Shown in pieces: positions 1 through 11,039 of a stretch of DNA of 22,483 nt. This DNA comes from Burkholderiales bacterium. GTDB taxonomy: Bacteria > Pseudomonadota > Gammaproteobacteria > Burkholderiales > Burkholderiaceae_C. Both the position numbers and the translations under genes were made by a program. Location: contig JANXTP010000307.1 of assembly GCA_025352345.1 (NCBI GenBank), positions 1 through 22,483 on the forward strand, given 5' to 3'. Under the pieces are notes generated by a model. The model did no database searches. It was not told the DNA's origin and was given only the letters and a program-made list of their open reading frames with translations. Numbering within the stretch: the first letter of the stretch is position 1; each line of letters starts with the position of its first letter.

Positions 1-513
1 GGCAACGTGACGCTGTCGAACGCGGTCGGCACCGGTGTGGCCGACGACAAGTCGATCTACCCGTATGTGCCGAAGATGATCGAGTTTTACCTCGGCGAAA
101 AACCGATCCTGAACAACGTGCCAACGTATCTCTGCCGCGAGCCGGGCGACCTGAAGTACGTGCTTGATCACCTGCCCGAACTGGTGGTCAAGGAAGTACA
201 CGGCGCTGGTGGCTACGGCATGCTGGTCGGCCCGGCCTCGACCAAGGCCGAGATCGCCGAGTTCCGCGCCGTGCTCGAAGCCAACCCCACCGGCTACATC
301 GCGCAGCCGACGCTCGCGCTGTCGACCTGCCCGACCTTCGTCGAGTCTGGCATCGCGCCGCGCCACATCGATCTGCGGCCCTTCGTGCTCAGCGGCAAGA
401 CGGTGCAGATGGTGCCGGGCGGCCTGACCCGCGTGGCGCTGAAGGAAGGCTCGCTGGTCGTCAACTCATCCCAGGGTGGTGGCACCAAGGACACCTGGGT
501 TTTGGAGGCTTGA
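1..513 (+). CDS. Circularly permuted type 2 ATP-grasp protein, C-terminal part (5' end outside window)
   Basis: The frame is open from base 1, so only the last 170 residues are present; an internal GTG at 7 is not a credible start. The fragment is recognisable as the C-terminus of the DUF404/DUF407 circularly permuted ATP-grasp family. It has the Gly-rich loop VVKEVHGAGGYG (Lys near fragment residue 64), the segment HIDLRPFVL, and the terminal block GGLTRVALKEGSLVVNSS followed by GGGTKDTWVL. ATP-grasp ligases form an amide or peptide bond through an acyl-phosphate; the substrate of this family is unknown. The stop is 3 nt before the alpha-E gene, so the two are almost surely co-transcribed. 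A diverged copy of the same domain lies in the fusion gene at 5113. The family call is firm; the reaction is inferred from the fold. Confidence 0.9.
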   Translation, partial: GNVTLSNAVGTGVADDKSIYPYVPKMIEFYLGEKPILNNVPTYLCREPGDLKYVLDHLPELVVKEVHGAGGYGMLVGPASTKAEIAEFRAVLEANPTGYIAQPTLALSTCPTFVESGIAPRHIDLRPFVLSGKTVQMVPGGLTRVALKEGSLVVNSSQGGGTKDTWVLEA

Positions 514-516
514 GCC

Positions 517-1524
517 ATGCTGTCTAGAACCGCCGATCACCTCTTCTGGATGGCCCGCTACATGGAGCGGGCCGAGAACACCGCGCGCATGCTCGACGTC
601 AATTACCAGACCTCGTTGCTGCCGCAGTCCGCCGACGCGGCCGAGCAAGGTTGGAAAGGCCTGCTCAGCATCTCCGAGCTGAGCGGCGACTTCGCGTCGC
701 GCTATGGCGCCGTCACCGCGCGCAGCGTCATGGAGTACATGGTCAGCGACCCGGAGAACGGCTCGAGCATCCGCAACTGCCTGATGGCCGCGCGCGAGAA
801 CGCCCGCGCGGTGCGCGGCACGCTGACCACCGAGGTCTGGGAAACGCAGAACCAGACCTGGCTGGAGTTCCAGCGCATGGTCAGCAGCGGCGCTTTCCTG
901 AAGGACCCGGGCGCTGCCTTCGAATGGGTCAAGTTCCGCTCGCACCTGTCGCGCGGTGTGACGGTGGGCACGATGCTGCAGGACGATGCCTTCCACTTCC
1001 TGCGCATCGGCAGCTTCCTCGAACGGGCCGACAACACCGCGCGCCTGCTCGATGTGAAGTTCCATGCGGTCGAAAGCGAGTTCTTCGGTGGACCCGATGG
1101 CATGAGCCAATCGCAGAGCCAGTCTCAAGGCGACGCGCCGGTCGGAGGCCGCGATGTCGAATACGACTTCTATCACTGGTCGGCGATCCTGCGGTCGGTC
1201 TCGGGCTTCGAGGTCTACCGCAAGGTCTACCGCAACGTGATCCGGCCCGAGAAAGTGGCCGAATTGCTGATCCTGCGGCCCGACATGCCGCGTTCGCTGG
1301 CCGCCTGCACGCAGGAGGTGTTGTCGAACCTGACGATGATCGCCAACGAGCAGTCCAGCGAAACGCTGCGCCGCGCCGGTCGCTTGCGGGCCGATCTGCA
1401 ATACGGTCGCATCGACGAGATCCTGGCGACCGGACTGCATGCGTACCTGACGCAGTTTCTGGAGCGCGTGGGCACGCTCGGCGTGGGCATCAGCCGCGAC
1501 TTCCTGGTGCCGGTTCAGCCCTGA
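517..1524 (+). CDS. Alpha-E domain protein (DUF403 family), stand-alone
   Basis: This 335-aa all-helical protein begins with the family hallmark RTADHLFWMARYMERAENTA and repeats a related motif, FLERADNTARLLDV, near residue 168. That fits the two helical halves of the alpha-E domain, named for its conserved Glu-containing helices. No enzymatic activity is established; genome-context studies place it with ATP-grasp and circularly permuted glutamine-synthetase-like ligases as a possible scaffold or accessory subunit. The ATG is 3 nt after the stop of the ATP-grasp gene, so translation is probably coupled. Residues 197-204 form an alternating Ser-Gln stretch between the two halves, which looks like a flexible linker. 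A second, more diverged alpha-E domain is fused to the ATP-grasp protein at 5113-7617. The family call is firm; the function is unknown. Confidence 0.93.
   Translation: MLSRTADHLFWMARYMERAENTARMLDVNYQTSLLPQSADAAEQGWKGLLSISELSGDFASRYGAVTARSVMEYMVSDPENGSSIRNCLMAARENARAVRGTLTTEVWETQNQTWLEFQRMVSSGAFLKDPGAAFEWVKFRSHLSRGVTVGTMLQDDAFHFLRIGSFLERADNTARLLDVKFHAVESEFFGGPDGMSQSQSQSQGDAPVGGRDVEYDFYHWSAILRSVSGFEVYRKVYRNVIRPEKVAELLILRPDMPRSLAACTQEVLSNLTMIANEQSSETLRRAGRLRADLQYGRIDEILATGLHAYLTQFLERVGTLGVGISRDFLVPVQP
1105..1128 (+). repeat. Four tandem Ser-Gln codon pairs inside the alpha-E gene
   Basis: Eight codons alternate Ser and Gln four times (residues 197-204), using mixed AGC/TCG/TCT and CAA/CAG codons. 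The sequence is therefore a protein-level low-complexity linker and not a pure DNA microsatellite. It separates the two helical halves of the protein. Confidence 0.75.
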
Positions 1525-1619
1525 GGTTTCGATGCCTCGGCCTCTGCGCCGCGGTTCACTTTTATCTTGTTGACGCTTTTCTTCGGCAGACCTCGCTCGT
1601 GCCCTTCCTGGAGTCCTGA

Positions 1620-5060
<3,441 letters not shown>

Positions 5061-5112
5061 ACGCTCCGAAGCCGCTGCGGTTCAGGTACGACAATCGGTC
5101 ACATGAGTTCGG

Positions 5113-7617
5113 TTGTCTGACATGTTGAGCCGCTTGTTGTCCGGCTACACCTCGGTCGAAGGTCGCTACGACGAGTTGTTGTCGTCGCCGGGGTCGCCGC
5201 GCCCGCACTGGGATGCCTTCCTGCGTTCGCTGGCAGCGCGCGAGGGCATCGAGGTCAGCGAAACGCTGTCGCTGATGGAACGCGAGATCCGCGAGAACGG
5301 CATCACCTACAACGTCTACGCCGACCCGAAGGGCGCGGATCGGCCCTGGGAGGTCGATCCGCTGCCGCTGCTGCTGTCGGCCACCGAATGGGACGAGATC
5401 GCAGCCGGCATCGCGCAGCGCGCCGACCTGCTGAACCGCGTGCTCGGCGACATCTACGGCCCGCAGGAACTGCTGCGTTCGGGCGCGATCCCGCCGTCGA
5501 TCATCTTTGGCCACAGCGGCTACCTGCACCAGGTACAAGGCATCCGCCCGCCCGGTGGGGTGCACCTGTTCAATTACGCCGCTGACCTGGCGCGCTCGCC
5601 CGATGGCCACTGGTGGGTGGTGAACGATCGCACGCAGGCGCCGTCCGGTGCCGGCTACGCGCTCGAGAACCGTCTGGTGGTGTCGCGCGTGTTCCCGCAG
5701 ATGTTCAAGGAACTGCACGTACAGCATCTGGCGGCCTTCTTCCAGGCGCTGCGCGAGTCGATCATGCGCTGGGCACCTAAGGACCATGCCGATCGGGTCC
5801 TCGAGCGCGCCAATCCGCTGATCGTGCTGCTGACACCAGGGCCCTACAACGAGACCTACTTCGAGCATGCGCTGCTGGCCCGTTACCTGGGCTTTCCGCT
5901 GGTCGAAGGCAGCGACCTGACGGTGCGCGACGGCTGTGTCTGGATGAAGACCGTCGAGGGCTTGAAGCGCGTCAGCGGGGTGCTGCGGCGGCAGGACGAC
6001 GACTACTGTGACCCGCTGGAGCTGCGTTCCGATTCGGCACTCGGCATCCCCGGTCTGACCGATTGCGCGCGGCGCGGCACGGTGCTACTGGCCAATGCGC
6101 TGGGCTCAGGCGTGCTGGAGTCGGGCGGTTTGCTGGGCTACCTGCCCAAGCTCAGTGAGCAGTTGCTCGGCGAGCCCTTGCGATTGCCGTCCGTGGCCAC
6201 CTGGTGGCTGGGCGAGCCGGCCGCACTCGACGATGCCTGGCGGCGGCTCGACAAACTGATCATCAAACCGCTGGAACGTTCGGTGCAGGAGCCGGCGTTG
6301 TTCGGCGCCGATCTGTCGGAGGCCGAGCGTGCAGCGCTGCGCAAGCGTGTGGCCGCGCGGCCGCAGCGCTACGTGGCGCAGGAGTGGGTGCATGTGTCGC
6401 AGGCCCCGGTGCTCGAAGCGAGTGGAGAACCCGGTGGTGGGGAACAGATGAGCTCGCGCACCGTCGGGCTGCGGGTGTTCGCGGTGGCAACGCCGAACGG
6501 CTACCACGTGCTGCCAGGTGGGCTGACCCGGGTCGCTGGCGACGACCATTCGCGCGTGATTGCGATGCAGCGTGGCGGACGCTCGAAAGACACCTGGGTG
6601 CTGTCTGACGCGCCGGTCAATGCCTCGTTCTCGCTGCTCAGCCGCACCGTCAAACCGGAAGATCTGGTAGCCTCGCGCGCGAATGTGCCGTCGCGTGCGG
6701 CCGAGAACCTGTTCTGGTTCGGCCGCTACGGCGAGCGCTGCGATGCCGCGGCGCGGCTGCTGCGGGTGGCGATCGCCGATGTGCTCGACGATTCGCGTGA
6801 GCCCAGCGACGGTGTGCCGCCGACACTGATCCTCGCGCAACGCTTCGGCCTGATCGACTCCACCGAGCAGCCGAGCACCGACCTGCTGCGCGCCGCGACC
6901 CATCCTGACGAGGGTTTGAGCGAGCGTTTCAAGCAACTGTCGCGAGTCGCCTTCAACCTGCGCGACCGGATGTCGGCCGACCACTGGCGCTCGCTGAATC
7001 AACTGATCGCTGACCCGGTGTTCCAGCGCGGCCTGTCATCGACCTACCTCGGGTTGCCGCTGGCGATGGCCTGGCTGGACCGCGCGGTGACCTCGATGAC
7101 GACCTTGTCCGGCTTCGTGCTCGATGGCATGACGCGCGGCGTGGGCTGGCGCTTCCTGTCGATCGGCAGGCGGCTGGAGCGGTTGTCCGCGCTGTGCAAT
7201 GTGTTGCAGGTCGCCACCCATGAGGGGCGCACGCATGGCTTGGATTGGCTGCTCGAATACGCCGATTCCACCGTCACCTACCGCTCGCGCTACCTGGTCG
7301 CACCCGAATGGCTGCCGGTGCTCGATCTGCTGTTGCGCGACGAGGTCAACCCGCGCTCGGTCGCGTTCCAGGTCAAGGGGCTGGCCGAGTACATCGCCAA
7401 GCTGGAACTGAGCCACGGCCGCTTCGCGAGTGACGTGCTGGCACCGGCGCACCATGCGCTGCGCAACCTCTCCAGCGTCGACCTGCATCCGGAAAGCGAG
7501 GCGCTGGCCGAGGTCATCTTGGCGTTGCAGCGCGCCGCGAATGCGGTGTCTGATGAGCTGACTTTGAAATTCTTCTCGCACGCCGCTTCGCGCAGTGTGC
7601 TGTCGCTGGTGGCCTGA
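5113..7617 (+). CDS. Circularly permuted ATP-grasp / alpha-E fusion protein
   Basis: This 834-aa protein carries two modules seen as separate genes at the start of the window. Residues 1 to about 500 are a circularly permuted ATP-grasp domain, with NDRTQAPSGAGYALENR near 170-187, TPGPYNETYFEHALLARYLG near 241-260 and GGLTRV near 469. Residues 527-834 are an alpha-E domain starting SRAAENLFWFGRYGERCDAA. The ATP-grasp loop differs from the upstream paralog: after the conserved Lys (K385) it reads KPLERSVQEP and lacks the Gly-rich stretch, so catalytic competence is open. The alpha-E helix motif is also less canonical (GERCDAAARLL). The start could be TTG 5113 or ATG 5122; neither has a strong Shine-Dalgarno, and the longer frame is given. 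The stop overlaps the next ATG by one base (TGATG). Confidence 0.93.
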   Translation: MSDMLSRLLSGYTSVEGRYDELLSSPGSPRPHWDAFLRSLAAREGIEVSETLSLMEREIRENGITYNVYADPKGADRPWEVDPLPLLLSATEWDEIAAGIAQRADLLNRVLGDIYGPQELLRSGAIPPSIIFGHSGYLHQVQGIRPPGGVHLFNYAADLARSPDGHWWVVNDRTQAPSGAGYALENRLVVSRVFPQMFKELHVQHLAAFFQALRESIMRWAPKDHADRVLERANPLIVLLTPGPYNETYFEHALLARYLGFPLVEGSDLTVRDGCVWMKTVEGLKRVSGVLRRQDDDYCDPLELRSDSALGIPGLTDCARRGTVLLANALGSGVLESGGLLGYLPKLSEQLLGEPLRLPSVATWWLGEPAALDDAWRRLDKLIIKPLERSVQEPALFGADLSEAERAALRKRVAARPQRYVAQEWVHVSQAPVLEASGEPGGGEQMSSRTVGLRVFAVATPNGYHVLPGGLTRVAGDDHSRVIAMQRGGRSKDTWVLSDAPVNASFSLLSRTVKPEDLVASRANVPSRAAENLFWFGRYGERCDAAARLLRVAIADVLDDSREPSDGVPPTLILAQRFGLIDSTEQPSTDLLRAATHPDEGLSERFKQLSRVAFNLRDRMSADHWRSLNQLIADPVFQRGLSSTYLGLPLAMAWLDRAVTSMTTLSGFVLDGMTRGVGWRFLSIGRRLERLSALCNVLQVATHEGRTHGLDWLLEYADSTVTYRSRYLVAPEWLPVLDLLLRDEVNPRSVAFQVKGLAEYIAKLELSHGRFASDVLAPAHHALRNLSSVDLHPESEALAEVILALQRAANAVSDELTLKFFSHAASRSVLSLVA

Positions 7618-8561
7618 TGTCTCAACAGCAGCAACAGGGTCAGCAGCAGTCCCAACAGCAGAGTCAGCACGGTGGCTTCGACCGCTACACCGTCGAGCAC
7701 GAGACGCGTTACGCCTATACCGCGCCGGTGTCGCAGTCGTGGCAGCTGGGCCGGCTGACGCCGCGCAGCCTGCCCTGGCAGCGCCTGCTGTCGCACAGCG
7801 TGCAGATCGATCCCCCGCCCGATGAGCGCCATGAGGCCGTCGACAGCTTCGGCAATTCGGTCTCGCACTTCGGCCTGCACGGCGCCCATCGCCGGTTGCG
7901 GGTGCGCATGCAGTGCCAGGTCGAGGTGGGTGAGCGCCCGGCGGCGAATGCCCACGCGGCTCCGGCCGTCGACGAGGTGCGCGAAGCGCTGCGCCGGCCG
8001 TACGGCGCTGCCTTCGATCTGAACGCTGCACGCATGGCCGAACCGACGCCACTGGTGCCGCTGTCCGAGGCTGCGCGCCTGTATGCCGAACCCTCGCTGC
8101 AGCCCGATCGCCCCTGGTTCGAGGCCTTGAGCGAGTTGAACCACCGCATTCACACAGACTTCGAATTCGATTCGGGTGCGACCACCGTCAGCACCTCGGT
8201 CGACGAGGTGATGCAGCACCGGCGCGGCGTCTGTCAGGACTTCGCCCATTTGATGCTGGCCTGCCTGCGCGGCCACGGCCTGTCGGCGCGCTACATGTCG
8301 GGCTACCTGCTGACCAACCCACCGCCCGGCATGCCGCGGCTGATGGGCGTCGATGCGTCCCACGCCTGGGTGGGTGCCTTCCTGCCCGACCACGGCTGGA
8401 TCGAGTTCGACCCGACCAACGACCAGCTCGCCGACCGCCGCTACATCACGCTGGCCTGGGGCGCCGATTTCGCCGACGTCGTGCCCCTGCGCGGCGTGAT
8501 CCTCGGCGGCGGCGTGATGCAGGGCATGGATGTGTCGGTGAGTGTGATTCCGCAGGGGTGA
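7617..8561 (+). CDS. Transglutaminase-like protein, short form, with Gln-rich N-terminus
   Basis: This 314-aa transglutaminase-fold protein has a complete predicted triad: C206 in RGVCQDFAH, H249 in DASHAWVGAF and D265 in EFDPTND. The N-terminal beta domain begins FDRYTVEHETRYAYTAPV. Many bacterial members of this fold act as peptidases or amidases and do not cross-link, so the activity is left open. The ATG overlaps the stop of the ATP-grasp/alpha-E fusion by one base, so translational coupling is likely; it is the last gene of the cluster. Residues 3-17 are 12 Gln plus Ser/Gly, a stretch unusual for the family and ahead of the folded domain. No signal peptide or membrane segment is visible, which suggests cytoplasmic action beside the predicted ligases. 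Confidence 0.93.
   Translation: MSQQQQQGQQQSQQQSQHGGFDRYTVEHETRYAYTAPVSQSWQLGRLTPRSLPWQRLLSHSVQIDPPPDERHEAVDSFGNSVSHFGLHGAHRRLRVRMQCQVEVGERPAANAHAAPAVDEVREALRRPYGAAFDLNAARMAEPTPLVPLSEAARLYAEPSLQPDRPWFEALSELNHRIHTDFEFDSGATTVSTSVDEVMQHRRGVCQDFAHLMLACLRGHGLSARYMSGYLLTNPPPGMPRLMGVDASHAWVGAFLPDHGWIEFDPTNDQLADRRYITLAWGADFADVVPLRGVILGGGVMQGMDVSVSVIPQG
7623..7667 (+). repeat. CAG/CAA-rich tract encoding poly-Gln at the N-terminus of the transglutaminase gene
   Basis: Fifteen codons encode 12 Gln interrupted by Gly and two Ser. CAG predominates, with runs of up to three identical codons. The tract lies immediately after the start codon and could vary in length by slippage. Confidence 0.7.
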
Positions 8562-8677
8562 GCGCCCTTTGAAGTCGCTGCGCTCACGGCTCGATTTGAA
8601 CGACGAGCTTCAGTCACCGAGGCTATTGATCGAGCACACGTGCCGATCGCGGCAGCGGGATATGTTGTCGCATTCCC

Positions 8678-8917
8678 ATGAGTGATCTCCCCGCACTGCC
8701 TCATATCGAGCTTGGTCGGTATCGGCACTACAAGGGTGGCGAGTACGAGGTTGTCGGGGTCGTTCGACACTCCGAATCGTTGGAGCCGCTGGTTCTGTAC
8801 CGGCCGCTGCACAGCAACTCAGGCATGTGGGTTCGCCCGTTCGCGATGTTCAGTGGGCAAGTCCAGCACGAAGGCAAACGCCAACAGCGTTTCAGCCTTG
8901 TCCCTGGCAGTGAATAA
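8678..8917 (+). CDS. DUF1653 domain protein
   Basis: This 79-aa protein has the DUF1653 signature GRYRHYKGGEYEVVGVVRHS followed by LEPLVLYRP and a C-terminal WVRPFAMFSGQV. The family is a small beta-rich domain found widely in bacteria and has no established function. The ATG at 8678 gives a protein of typical length starting just before the domain. It stands alone, 116 nt after the amidoligase cluster. A separate transcript is plausible but no convincing promoter is visible. It has no apparent link to its neighbours. Confidence 0.88.
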   Translation: MSDLPALPHIELGRYRHYKGGEYEVVGVVRHSESLEPLVLYRPLHSNSGMWVRPFAMFSGQVQHEGKRQQRFSLVPGSE

Positions 8918-8927
8918 AAGTCCAGCC

Positions 8928-9162
8928 CGAGCGGCAACTGCCGGCAAGAGCGGCGGCTGATCTGAAACAGGTGGCCTGATCCCGAGGCTCAAGCTCTGAA
9001 AGTTGTCGCCTTGAACCTTCGTCCCATGCTGTCATCTACTTCACCCATTTGCCAGCCGGTGAGCTGTGCATGTTGCTTGTCTATCCGAAGGCAGCGAGGG
9101 ACAACATTCCGGCCCACATCCTCAGGCAAGTTCGCATGGAGATCGAAGATGACCACTCGTAA
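8928..9162 (+). pseudogene. Remnant of a RelE/HigB-type toxin gene
   Basis: The clear part is 9031-9162, whose translation (VIYFTHLPAGELCMLLVYPK, then AARDNIPAHILRQVRMEIED) matches the C-terminal strand-helix end of RelE/ParE-superfamily toxins. It ends in TAA, overlapping the antitoxin start by 14 nt as in intact modules. The N-terminal two thirds are missing, since the DUF1653 gene ends at 8917. In another frame, 8928-8957 reads ARAATAGKSGG, resembling the GKSGG segment that normally sits just before VIYF in these toxins. About 70 nt of unrelated sequence and a frame change separate the two, which suggests an internal rearrangement as well. The gene cannot encode a full toxin. The 3' portion is confident; the 5' scrap is tentative. 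Confidence 0.6.
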
Positions 9163-9454
9163 ATCGAAGACACCGGCACCTTCCGCGGAGGAACTGGGGT
9201 TGAAGCTCCTGCAGTCTGTGCGCGAGATGAAGGCGGGCAAGTTTTCTCGCGCCACGAAAGTTGAAGTCAACGAGGTGGTCCAGGCGCGGCAAAGCACAGG
9301 GCTTAGCCAGTCCGAATTCGCGACCGCGCTGAGCATTTCCAAGCGCACGCTGCAGGAATGGGAACAAGGTCGCCGTGCGCCATCAGGTGCGGCACAAGCG
9401 CTCATTCGCATCGCACGCAAGCATCCGGAAGTCGTGCGCGAGGCGCTGGCCTGA
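9149..9454 (+). CDS. XRE-family helix-turn-helix antitoxin (NadS/HigA-like)
   Basis: This 101-aa protein has a C-terminal Cro/C1-type helix-turn-helix: TGLSQSEFATALSISKRTLQ, then EWEQGRRAPSGAAQALIRIA. A variable N-terminal part precedes it. This is the architecture of antitoxins placed downstream of RelE/HigB-type toxins; they bind the toxin and repress their own operon. The ATG at 9149 was chosen over in-frame upstream codons because a GGAG lies at 9138-9141, 7 nt ahead, and the resulting 14-nt overlap with the toxin stop is typical of such pairs. The toxin gene upstream is broken, so this looks like an orphan antitoxin. It could still act as a repressor or protect against a related toxin elsewhere. 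The HTH call is firm. Confidence 0.87.
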   Translation: MTTRKSKTPAPSAEELGLKLLQSVREMKAGKFSRATKVEVNEVVQARQSTGLSQSEFATALSISKRTLQEWEQGRRAPSGAAQALIRIARKHPEVVREALA

Positions 9455-9607
9455 AGAGGCGGCTGTGCTCGCTCCCCCGACCGGGGGCCGCCGCAAGAGG
9501 CGCGCTTAGACCCTCGTCGCAACCCCTAGGCGGGATGGTCGCGTCGCTCTGGCGCAGGAAAACTGAATCTGTCGATCACGTCGGTCGGCGCCGCTCAGGA
9601 GACACCC
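9455..9607 (+). other. Intergenic region with a short GC hairpin
   Basis: This 153-nt gap contains CCCCC (9474-9478) that can pair with GGGGG (9483-9487) around a GACC loop, close after the antitoxin stop. No T-run follows, so it is at best a weak terminator. An AGGAG at 9597-9601 serves the next gene. No promoter could be identified confidently. Confidence 0.35.
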
Positions 9608-9880
9608 ATGTTCAGCCTCGCTTCGTTCCAACGCGCCTGCCGTCGCGGCATCCGATCGATCGTCTGCTTGTCGCTGTGCGCGATGCTGCCAACGCCGCAC
9701 CAGCCGAATTCACTGCGCGTCGCAGCGAGCCGTCAGGCTGACGGCGGCCCGGGCTGGTACGACAGCAGCTGGGACCTGGTCCGCGGGCTCGACATCGCCG
9801 AGGTGCCCGATCTCGAGGTGGAGCTGGCGCTGTGGATCGAGGCGTGCCTGGAGCTGGCTCCGGCTACCGAGCTCGCTTGA
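9608..9880 (+). CDS. Small protein of unknown function
   Basis: This 90-aa reading frame has a well-placed ribosome-binding site (AGGAG at 9597-9601, 6 nt before the ATG). The N-terminus is basic with a short hydrophobic stretch (IRSIVCLSLCAML, about residues 15-27). A Pro-containing link follows, then the segment GGPGWYDSSWDLVRGLDIAE and an acidic, Leu-rich C-terminal helix. The G-W-Y/F-D-S-S pattern resembles short uncharacterised proteins I associate with Burkholderiales, but I cannot assign a role. Its 3' end overlaps the end of the convergent MltB-containing gene by 17 nt (9864-9880). The good start signal and family-like core argue for a real gene. Confidence 0.65.
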   Translation: MFSLASFQRACRRGIRSIVCLSLCAMLPTPHQPNSLRVAASRQADGGPGWYDSSWDLVRGLDIAEVPDLEVELALWIEACLELAPATELA

Positions 9881-11039
9881 CCGCCTGCCCCAGCTCGATC
9901 ACCGCCATCGCGTAGTAGCTCGACCAGTTGTAGCGGGTGACAGCGTAGAAGTTGGTGGTGCCGGCAACATGGCTGGGCGCATCGGGGCCGTTCTGCAATT
10001 CGACCAACGCCAGTTTCTGGCTGCCCTCGATGCTGTCACTGCCGGTGAGGGGCGGTGCCTCTGTACCGAACACCGCGCCATGGTCGACGAACTGCTGGGC
10101 GGTGAAGGTGGGCAGGATGTCGGGGCCGAGCAGCAGCGCGCGCTCGCTGGCGTCGCTGGGCACCGCGACTTGGTAGTGCGTGGGCACACCGCGCTGCCAG
10201 CCGAATTCCGCCAGGTAGTGCGCCACGCTGCCGATCACGTCGGCAGCGTTGGCGTGCAGGTCGATGTGGCCGTCGCCATCGAAGTCGACCGCGTATTTGT
10301 TGACGCTGCTGGGCATGAACTGCGGCATGCCCAGCGCCCCCGCATAGCTGCCTTTGACGGCCAGCGGGTCGTTGCCTTCGCGTTGGCTCAGCAGCAGCAA
10401 TTGCTCCAGCTCATCGCGGAAGAATGCGCTGCGGTCTTTTCGCCCGCTGGGGAAATCGAAGCCCAGCGTGGCCAGCGCATCGATGACGCGGTAGTTGCCC
10501 ATGTGCTGGCCGTACAGCGTCTCGACGCCGACGATGCCGACGACGATCTCGGGCGGCACACCGTAGCGCTGCTCAGCCAGCGTCAACCAGGCTTCGTTCG
10601 CCTGCCAGAACGCCACGCCGGCGGCGATGCGCTTGGGCTCGACGAAGCGTGCGCGGTAGGCGGCCCAGTTCTTCGCCGTGCCGGCCGGTGGCGGCATCAC
10701 CGCCTTGACGATGCTGGGCACGAGGCGCGCTTGCGCCAGCGTCGCTTGCACCATATCCACATCCAGGCCCCGGCGCGCCGCGACCTCGGCGCCGAAGGCC
10801 ATCAGATCGTCGCGGCGGCCGTAGGTCACGATGTCGGGGTCGTTGTCCGAGCGCACAGGTGCTTTGCGAGCCGGGTGTGCGCGCCGCTTGATGTGCTTGA
10901 TCGGTTTCGCTGTGGTTGCCTTGGTCGCCGTTGCCGCGCTGGCAGTGGTGGGCGCGGCGGTCACATCCATCGCCGTCGCATCGTCGGGCGCTGTCGCCAC
11001 GACGATCAGCGTCATGCTCATCGCCTGAGCCCCTCGCAT
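9864..11039 (-). other. mltB: MltB-type lytic murein transglycosylase B portion of the fused frame
   Basis: From the in-frame ATG at 11039 this segment would encode 391 aa, the usual MltB size. The catalytic Glu is in GIVGVETLYG (E173 counted from that Met, close to E162 of E. coli MltB). The other hallmarks are GYAG-like SYAGALGMPQFMPSS, the Asp-rich loop VDFDGDGHIDL and a C-terminal YNWSSYYAMAVIELG. The enzyme cleaves the MurNAc-GlcNAc bond of peptidoglycan to 1,6-anhydro ends in the periplasm. The first 22 residues (basic RLMRG, then MSMTLIVVATA before PDD) could be a short signal sequence with an ATA cleavage site, and an Ala/Thr/Lys-rich linker follows. Independent initiation here would give a conventional MltB. 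Confidence 0.8.

Noticed and set aside
466..1440. Minus-strand open frame opposite the alpha-E gene
   Set aside because: No family resemblance, composition typical of antisense high-GC frames, and the sense strand encodes a clear alpha-E protein.
5103..5120. Five-codon mini-ORF (ATG at 5103) just before the ATP-grasp/alpha-E fusion
   Set aside because: It is too short to judge and shows no ribosome-binding site or attenuator structure; most likely chance.
9011..9148. In-frame upstream extension of the antitoxin from an alternative start
   Set aside because: The 46 extra residues have no resemblance to antitoxins, and the DNA in another frame encodes the toxin C-terminus. The ATG at 9149 has its own Shine-Dalgarno.
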